In this document: in pieces, positions 7,330-11,442 of the stretch
Numbering within the stretch: the stretch's first letter is position 1
Layout of the letters: every line of letters starts with the position of its first letter
NCBI GenBank assembly: GCA_009774235.1
Contig: VSNJ01000135.1
Location: 1 to 11,442 of the forward strand
Source of the DNA: Lachnospiraceae bacterium
GTDB taxonomy: Bacteria > Bacillota > Clostridia > Lachnospirales > Lachnospiraceae
DNA: 11,442 nt
Direction: 5' to 3'
Program-made: the position numbers and the translations under genes
Notes under the pieces: model-generated
What the model was told of the DNA's origin: nothing
Databases searched by the model: none
The model's input: only the letters and a program-made list of their open reading frames with translations

Positions 7330-7925
7330 CTATATAACCGCCTCTATAATTATCTTATCACCACATATAATTTTCCTTACACCAGTTTTTTTATTCTTAT
7401 TAAAGTTAAAACTAACCATATAACCATGGGAAGCATGATAAATATCCATATCCAAAATATTATTTTTAACAAACTGGTTTTTATCAGATTCCCCTGCCTG
7501 GTAAATAACACTATTTAAAGATTGTTCTGATATAAACAGATTATAAAAAAATATTTCAAATATGACCTGGCTTTATCCCAATAATCCCCAAATGATATTT
7601 TTTCATCAATTAACTTGCAAATATATGAAACAAGATATGGATACCCAGAAATATATTTATAAACCAGTCCAGACACAGTATCCAGGTCCATTCCTGTATT
7701 ATAATTATTTTCATAAACATCCAGCATTCCTTTTATATCATTTAGTGAAAAACTCATATCAATATTAAAATCTGCTGCAATATTCCATGGACTGTTATAT
7801 CTGTGAATAGTAAAATATTTCCCACTATCAACCATTTTTTCTATCTGCCTGGTCCTGCTGTCCAGATTTACCATATAATGTATATCTGGATAGCATACCC
7901 CCTCTGTATTAAAATATTTATCCAC
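7330..7925 (-). pseudogene. Internally deleted AAA-ATPase / PD-(D/E)XK family gene
   Basis: Remnant of the large AAA-ATPase-like plus PD-(D/E)XK family (Pfam AAA-ATPase_like with a C-terminal nuclease-like domain) common in gut Firmicutes; complete members are about 500-600 residues. From a GTG at 7925 (AGGGG 8 bases upstream) it begins DKYFNTEGVCYPDIHYMVNLD and GKYFTIHR, where complete members continue into the Walker A loop (GRQYGKTTT). Here it jumps directly to NSPWNIAADFNIDMSFS, so the nucleotide-binding core is gone. The frame stops at 7515, but coherent family sequence resumes two bases out of frame near 7580: VIFEIFFYNLFISEQS, YQAGESDKNQF, then directly the family's C-terminus HGYMVSFNFNKNKKTGV to IIIEAVI, ending in TAG at 7330-7332. 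The nuclease catalytic region between these is also missing. It lies 13 bases after the znuA-like stop. Confidence 0.8.
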
Positions 7926-7938
7926 GTTTACACCCCTG

Positions 7939-8892
7939 TTATAATAATGCTTTCTTTAATACATCTAAATTTCCTTTCATCAAATCATAATAAGTTACCC
8001 CTTTATCAAATTGTTCCTTTGTAACATTATGGCATGTATTAAATGTCATAACTTCTGCACCTGCTGTTTCTGCTATTGCCTCTGCTACTTTAGAACTTGT
8101 AAGTTCTATTTTTAATATAACATGTATATCCTCATCCCTTGCCTTATCAGCCAGAAATGCAATTACATCTGCACCTGGCTCAATTTCAGAACTGCATCCT
8201 GCAAATGCTGCACCATAACCAAGTTTATATTCATCTACAAAATACCTTAACGGAAACCTGTCTGCAAATAAAAGATAATTTCTTTTTGATGAATTAACAA
8301 CTTCCCTGAATTTCTTATCCAGTTCTTTAATCATTTTAATATATTTGTCTGCATTCTTTTTATAATACCCGGTATTTTCTACATCTGCCCCAGACAAAAT
8401 ATCTGCTATTTTGGAAATAATCTTACAGGCATTAACTGGGGAAGTCCAGATATGTTCATCATATTCTTCTTCCTCATCATTATGCCCATGCTTTTCATTA
8501 GCATTATTAACCTCTTCTTCTGTAACAACATCAATATAATCCATCATCTTTCCAGCTTTTACATTATTATTTGATGATGCTTCAAGAACTTCATCCACCC
8601 ATATTTCCATTTCCCCGCCATTATAAATTACAATATCTGCATTACTAAATGCTACCATATCCGATGCTGTAGGTTCAAATGAATGTGTATCCATTCCAGC
8701 AGGAATTGCAAGCCTTAAATTCACTTTATCCCCTGCAACCTGCCTTACAAAATCGTAATATGGAAAAATAGTAGTAACTACATTTAACTTTCCATTATCC
8801 TTTGTAACTGCAGGTCCCGTTGTACATCCTGGTACAAGTATTAAAATCCAGGATAATATAAACACTCCCATTCCATATTTCAATTTACCCAT
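7939..8892 (-). CDS. znuA: ZnuA-like metal ABC transporter substrate-binding lipoprotein
   Basis: Captures Zn2+ (or Mn2+) outside the membrane for an ABC importer. Numbered from the ATG at 8892 (317 residues; GAGGGA upstream; an ATG at 8904 is possible but has no binding site): signal peptide with lipobox LVPGC, lipidated Cys23, then a cluster A-1 solute-binding fold. Visible ligand candidates are His70 (GMDTHSFEPT) and His147 (DEHIWTS). A short His/acidic loop precedes it (HGHNDEEEEYDEH, 135-147), typical of zinc rather than manganese binders. The usual third His region reads FADRFPLRYF (Asp211), as in a clostridial subgroup, and a conserved TCHN (His288) lies near the end. It follows the Fur-family gene by 17 bases, which supports zinc and co-regulation. 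The permease and ATPase genes expected after it are absent; a pseudogene lies there instead. Confidence 0.88.
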   Translation of the reverse strand: MGKLKYGMGVFILSWILILVPGCTTGPAVTKDNGKLNVVTTIFPYYDFVRQVAGDKVNLRLAIPAGMDTHSFEPTASDMVAFSNADIVIYNGGEMEIWVDEVLEASSNNNVKAGKMMDYIDVVTEEEVNNANEKHGHNDEEEEYDEHIWTSPVNACKIISKIADILSGADVENTGYYKKNADKYIKMIKELDKKFREVVNSSKRNYLLFADRFPLRYFVDEYKLGYGAAFAGCSSEIEPGADVIAFLADKARDEDIHVILKIELTSSKVAEAIAETAGAEVMTFNTCHNVTKEQFDKGVTYYDLMKGNLDVLKKALL

Positions 8893-8909
8893 TAGTTCCC
8901 TCATTTCTA

Positions 8910-9341
8910 TTAAAATAAATCCTGTTTTTTATACAAACACTTTCCACATACACCATAGAACATTGTACGGTGTGGGTTTACATTAAAATTATGTTCTTCA
9001 AGTACATGCATATATAATTCCTGCATATGGCTGCATCCCATATTAGTAATTTCCCCACAGTTCTCACATTTAAGCAGGAACTGGCAGTCTTTGTTACCAG
9101 ACTCACCAGCAATATACTGGTAATACGCACCACTGTTACCATCAAGTACAATTTTCTGTACAATACCTTCTTTCTGGAACTTATCCAGATGCCTGTATAT
9201 AGTAGTAGTCCCAACAGACCTCCCTTGTTCCTTTAAATGTTTTGCAATCTGGTTTACTGTTACATACCCGTCTGTACTATTTTCCATATATTCCAAAATA
9301 GCCTGTTGCTGTTTTGTATGGTATGAATTTGAATAATTCAT
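8910..9341 (-). CDS. zur: Fur-family metalloregulator, probably zinc uptake regulator Zur
   Basis: DNA-binding repressor that senses a metal and shuts off uptake genes. The start is the ATG at 9341, with AAGGAGGGAC ending 4 bases before it and the GGAGG core 7 bases away; the frame is open further upstream but without a start signal. This gives 143 residues, the normal family length. Residues 1-80 form the winged helix with the recognition helix at about 44-56 (TTTIYRHLDKF). The C-terminal dimerisation domain has the two structural zinc pairs Cys92/Cys95 (KCENCG) and Cys132/Cys135 (VCGKC). Placement directly before znuA suggests Zur rather than Fur or PerR. Odd point: the His-rich stretch normally just before the first CxxC is replaced by CQFLLK, so the sensing site may use Cys86, Cys103 and His117. 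Confidence 0.88.
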   Translation of the reverse strand: MNYSNSYHTKQQQAILEYMENSTDGYVTVNQIAKHLKEQGRSVGTTTIYRHLDKFQKEGIVQKIVLDGNSGAYYQYIAGESGNKDCQFLLKCENCGEITNMGCSHMQELYMHVLEEHNFNVNPHRTMFYGVCGKCLYKKQDLF

Positions 9342-9361
9342 TAAAGTCCCTCCTTCAGTTT

Positions 9362-9376
9362 TGAAAACCTTTTTCA
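9362..9376. promoter_or_regulatory. Candidate operator for the Fur/Zur operon
   Basis: TGAAAACCTTTTTCA is a 6-3-6 perfect palindrome (6 of 7 pairs as a 7-1-7 site, the spacing of Fur-family boxes). It lies at the predicted transcription start of the operon, touching the -10 box, where bound repressor would block initiation. The sequence does not match the published B. subtilis Zur or PerR consensus, so autoregulation is an inference. Confidence 0.35.
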
Positions 9377-9404
9377 TTTTACCAAATAAAAACTTTTTGT
9401 GCAA
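9376..9404 (-). promoter_or_regulatory. Candidate promoter of the zur-znuA operon
   Basis: On the minus strand TTGCAC (9404-9399) and TAAAAT (9381-9376) are 17 bases apart, and TGG precedes the -10 box, giving an extended -10. The predicted start near 9369 leaves a short leader to the strong ribosome binding site. Confidence 0.5.
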
Positions 9405-9428
9405 ATAAACAAATCTTCCCACTGCAAA

Positions 9429-9467
9429 AAAGACCAGAAACACCCTTTACAAGTGTCTCCAGCCTTT
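9429..9467 (-). terminator. Intrinsic terminator of cysS
   Basis: On the minus strand AAAGGCTGGAGACAC (9467-9453) pairs with GTGTTTCTGGTCTTT (9443-9429) over 15 bp including G-T wobbles, around a 9-base loop, followed by more T. It starts 21 bases after the cysS stop and separates cysS from the zur operon. Confidence 0.8.
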
Positions 9468-9488
9468 AACCATCTATATAATCCAATG

Positions 9489-10907
9489 TTACTTAACCAG
9501 TTTCCAAATTGTCCCCTCACGTGTATCCTTAATCTCAATCCCCTTTTGTGCAAGTTCTTCCCTTATAGCATCAGCTTTTGCAAAATCTTTATTCTTCCTT
9601 GCTTCATTCCTCTCTGCAATAAGCCTGTCTGCCATTTCTTCAAGTTCACTATCCACTTCCTGTTCCATAGAAGCGTTACCATCAAGAAGCCTGAGAGAAA
9701 GAACTTTGTCAAAATCTTCTATTAGAAATCTTTTACTTGCATCATCCAGGCCTGATTTAAGTACGTCATAAAGCACTGTAAGTGCTTGTGAAGTATTAAG
9801 GTCATTTCCCATTGCTTCATTGAACTGCTTCTTAAACTTATCTATGCCATCCTGCGAAGCAGGTACTCCATCACTTCCAAGTGCAGCAATCCTGTTTACC
9901 AGTTTCTCATACGCTATCTTTACATTATCAAGCACATCAAAACTAAAAAGCAATGGTTTACGGTAATGTGACTGCAGGCAGAACATCCTGTAAACCATAG
10001 GATTATAGCCTTTTTCCTCAAGAAGGCTTACTGTCAGGAACTCTCCCTTTGACTTACTCATCTTACCTGTCTGGTCATTAAGATGCTGGACATGAAACCA
10101 GTAATTACACCACTTATGCCCAAGGTATGCTTCACTCTGTGCTATTTCATTTGTATGGTGCGGAAAAATATTATCAACACCACCACAGTGGATATCCAGG
10201 TATTCCCCAAGATGCTTAATACTTATGCATGAACACTCAATATGCCACCCTGGATATCCCATTCCCCACGGGCTGTCCCACTTAAGTTCCTGTTCATCAA
10301 ACTTTGACTTTGTAAACCACAATACAAAATCTGTTTTATTCCTTTTATTGGTATCCTCTTCTACATCATCACGTACACCAACCTTAAGTTCCTCTTCATT
10401 CTGGTTAGAGAGCACATAATATTCCTTAAGCTTTGATGTATCAAAATACACATTGCCGCCTGCCAAATACGCATAATCTTTCTTTATAAGTTCCTCAATC
10501 ATATGTATAAAACCAGGTATGCAATTAGTAGCTGGTTCAACTACGCCAGGTGTCTTAATATTTAATTTACTACAGTCACTAAAAAATGCTTCCCTGTAAA
10601 ATGCCGCAATCTCCATAACTGTCTTATGTTCACGCTTAGCACCTTTAAGCATCTTATCTTCACCACTGTCAGCATCACTTGTCAGATGTCCTACATCTGT
10701 TATATTCATTACCCTCTTTACATTATATCCTGCATACATGAGATACTTCTCAAGCACATCCTCCATAATATAGCTGCGCAGGTTGCCTATATGCGCAAAA
10801 TGGTAAACAGTAGGCCCACATGTATACATCTGGACTTTACCATCTTCATTTGGTTTAAATATTTCTACTTTTTTCGTTAAAGTATTATATAAATTCAATT
10901 CTGTCAT
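9489..10907 (-). CDS. cysS: Cysteine--tRNA ligase
   Basis: Class I aminoacyl-tRNA synthetase charging tRNA-Cys with cysteine in the cytoplasm. Numbered from the ATG at 10907 (472 residues, normal length; GGGGGA just upstream; an ATG at 10919 lacks a binding site): the HIGH signature is HIGN at 39-42 in TVYHFAHIGNLRSY and the KMSKS loop is at 282-286. The zinc ligands that select cysteine are present: Cys30, Cys225 (WHIECS), His250 and Glu254 (FPHHTNE). The C-terminal anticodon-binding helical domain follows to the end. It has its own near-consensus promoter and terminator, so it is a single-gene unit. The leader of about 33 bases has no T-box. Confidence 0.98.
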   Translation of the reverse strand: MTELNLYNTLTKKVEIFKPNEDGKVQMYTCGPTVYHFAHIGNLRSYIMEDVLEKYLMYAGYNVKRVMNITDVGHLTSDADSGEDKMLKGAKREHKTVMEIAAFYREAFFSDCSKLNIKTPGVVEPATNCIPGFIHMIEELIKKDYAYLAGGNVYFDTSKLKEYYVLSNQNEEELKVGVRDDVEEDTNKRNKTDFVLWFTKSKFDEQELKWDSPWGMGYPGWHIECSCISIKHLGEYLDIHCGGVDNIFPHHTNEIAQSEAYLGHKWCNYWFHVQHLNDQTGKMSKSKGEFLTVSLLEEKGYNPMVYRMFCLQSHYRKPLLFSFDVLDNVKIAYEKLVNRIAALGSDGVPASQDGIDKFKKQFNEAMGNDLNTSQALTVLYDVLKSGLDDASKRFLIEDFDKVLSLRLLDGNASMEQEVDSELEEMADRLIAERNEARKNKDFAKADAIREELAQKGIEIKDTREGTIWKLVK

Positions 10908-10946
10908 ATTATCCCCCATTTATCAAGACACTGTTATTTCTTTCCA

Positions 10947-10975
10947 ATTATATTACACATCCAGAAGTTTATCAA
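10947..10975 (-). promoter_or_regulatory. cysS promoter, near-consensus sigma-A
   Basis: On the minus strand TTGATA (10975-10970) and TATAAT (10952-10947) are exactly 17 bases apart, matching 5/6 and 6/6. The predicted start near 10940 gives a leader of about 33 bases. The -35 box overlaps that of the divergent small-RNA promoter. Confidence 0.8.
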
Positions 10976-10998
10976 TATATTGTTTAAAGCCAGATAAT
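10969..10998 (+). promoter_or_regulatory. Candidate promoter of the structured RNA
   Basis: TTATCA (10969-10974) and GATAAT (10993-10998) are 18 bases apart (4/6 and 5/6 matches). The predicted start, about 7 bases on at 11005, coincides with the first base before the closing stem of the RNA at 11006. Confidence 0.5.
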
Positions 10999-11004
10999 AA
11001 TATT

Positions 11005-11149
11005 ACTTTGGCCAGTTCCAAATGTTTTAACAAAAAGCAGTTGTTTGGGGGCTGTTATATACCCACTGCGTATCCGCCCAGGCGCAATACGTGCAAATCC
11101 ATGTTTGCAATATGGATTCTGGGTGGTAAAATCTTGGAATTGCCAAAGC
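11005..11149 (+). ncRNA. Structured, pseudoknotted small RNA of unassigned family
   Basis: About 145 bases between cysS and the spore protein gene fold into one closed architecture. Closing stem in three blocks: CTTTGGC 11006-11012 with 11142-11148, TTCCAA 11016-11021 with 11134-11139, TTTTA 11025-11029 with 11127-11131. Inside are hairpin GCAG 11037-11040/11066-11069 continuing as TGGG 11046-11049/11062-11065; helix CCGCCCAG 11074-11081 with CTGGGTGG 11119-11126; and hairpin AATCCAT 11096-11102/11112-11118. GTAT 11070-11073 can also pair with ATAC 11087-11090, interleaved with the CCGCCCAG helix, which makes a pseudoknot. The pair 11076/11124 is G-U on the plus strand but A-C on the minus strand, favouring plus-strand transcription, as does the promoter just upstream. 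I see no U-tract terminator right after it. It could be a known Firmicutes RNA such as the raiA motif, or a new one; I cannot tell from memory. Confidence 0.65.
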
Positions 11150-11185
11150 CATATAATTTGTATAATATTTAATTTCCAAACACCC

Positions 11186-11395
11186 TCATGTTTTCTTGTT
11201 TTCTTTCTTATTCCTTGCTGCAAGTATACCTCCAATCCTGCCACTTTCCCTGGATGTAAGCGACTTCCACCCTGAACTTGTCACTTTATCAAAAAGCCCA
11301 AGCTCTGCTGCGATTTCCCACTTTGCCTGTTCTTCTTTTTCAAGTTTTTTAATATCTTCAACGGTTTTTACCTCTATTTTCTTCTTTTTTGTCAT
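11186..11395 (-). CDS. Small acid-soluble spore protein, alpha/beta type
   Basis: DNA-coating protein of the dormant spore, protecting the chromosome against UV and chemical damage and degraded on germination. The 69-residue length is typical. The family signature is visible: KWEIAAELGLFDKV, where EIA (27-29) fits the cleavage site of the germination protease GPR, followed by GWKSLTSRESGRIGG (42-56), the second conserved DNA-binding block. A Lys-rich N-terminal stretch (MTKKKKIEVK) and tail complete it. The ATG at 11395 has AAAAGGGG 5 bases upstream. It is the best evidence in the window that the organism sporulates. A forespore sigma-G type -10 box lies upstream (11421-11427). Confidence 0.85.
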   Translation of the reverse strand: MTKKKKIEVKTVEDIKKLEKEEQAKWEIAAELGLFDKVTSSGWKSLTSRESGRIGGILAARNKKENKKT

Positions 11396-11420
11396 AAAGT
11401 CCCCTTTTCCATTTTGATTA

Positions 11421-11427
11421 TAGTATT
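11421..11427 (-). promoter_or_regulatory. Possible sigma-G type -10 element of the spore protein gene
   Basis: On the minus strand AATACTA matches 6 of 7 positions of the forespore sigma-G -10 consensus (CATNHTA), about 25 bases before the start codon. The matching -35 box would fall beyond the right edge, so the call rests on the -10 and on the gene's expected forespore expression. Confidence 0.35.
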
Positions 11428-11442
11428 ATTTACATTATTTCC

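Noticed and set aside
10908..11185. T-box leader for cysS
   Set aside because: Common for synthetase genes in Firmicutes, but no AGGGTGG-type antiterminator sequence is present and a near-consensus promoter lies only about 40 bases before the gene.
10984..11244. Minus-strand 86-codon open frame overlapping the spore protein gene and the intergenic region
   Set aside because: It has no ribosome binding site and no recognisable domain, overlaps the clear spore protein gene in another frame, and coincides with the paired bases of the structured RNA.
1..11442. CRISPR arrays, tRNA or rRNA genes, insertion sequences
   Set aside because: No regularly spaced repeats, no tRNA cloverleaf or rRNA sequence, and no transposase frame or terminal inverted repeats were seen.

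Overview
The window reads as the chromosome of a low-GC, spore-forming, gut-associated Firmicute, most likely a Lachnospiraceae member. This rests on the AT-rich composition, strong AGGAGG-type ribosome binding sites, an alpha/beta-type small acid-soluble spore protein, a bile-salt-hydrolase-type enzyme, a YicI-type alpha-xylosidase and gene families typical of that group. The family assignment is an inference. Almost everything is on the minus strand; the exceptions are the bile salt hydrolase gene and a probable small RNA.

Left part (1-2720): a methyl-accepting chemotaxis protein with six membrane helices and no HAMP domain runs off the left edge. Divergent from it is a stand-alone choloylglycine hydrolase with all catalytic residues. 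A bidirectional hairpin terminator separates that gene from the next, convergent operon.

Operon 2732-5966 (minus): a GH31 alpha-xylosidase is followed 10 bases later by a membrane-anchored C39-like cysteine peptidase. Its 302-base upstream region holds two candidate promoters.

Decay zone 6269-7925 (minus): two broken genes lie here. One is the N-terminus of an ECF-type sigma factor joined to an anti-sigma-like membrane protein, broken by two stops and a frameshift. The other is an AAA-ATPase/PD-(D/E)XK family gene that has lost its Walker A region and its nuclease core through internal deletions.

Operon 7939-9341 (minus): a Fur-family (probably Zur) regulator and a ZnuA-like metal-binding lipoprotein, without the usual ABC permease and ATPase genes. 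cysS (9489-10907, minus) precedes it and ends in a clear intrinsic terminator.

Right part (10908-11442): a spore protein gene (minus) and, between it and cysS, the most interesting element. This is a compact, pseudoknotted structured RNA of about 145 nt (about 11005-11149). Its only non-Watson-Crick pair in the main helices is a G-U on the plus strand and an A-C mismatch on the minus strand. A plus-strand promoter with its predicted start at the first base of the closing stem lies directly upstream, and its -35 box overlaps that of the cysS promoter. I could not assign it to a known RNA family from memory.
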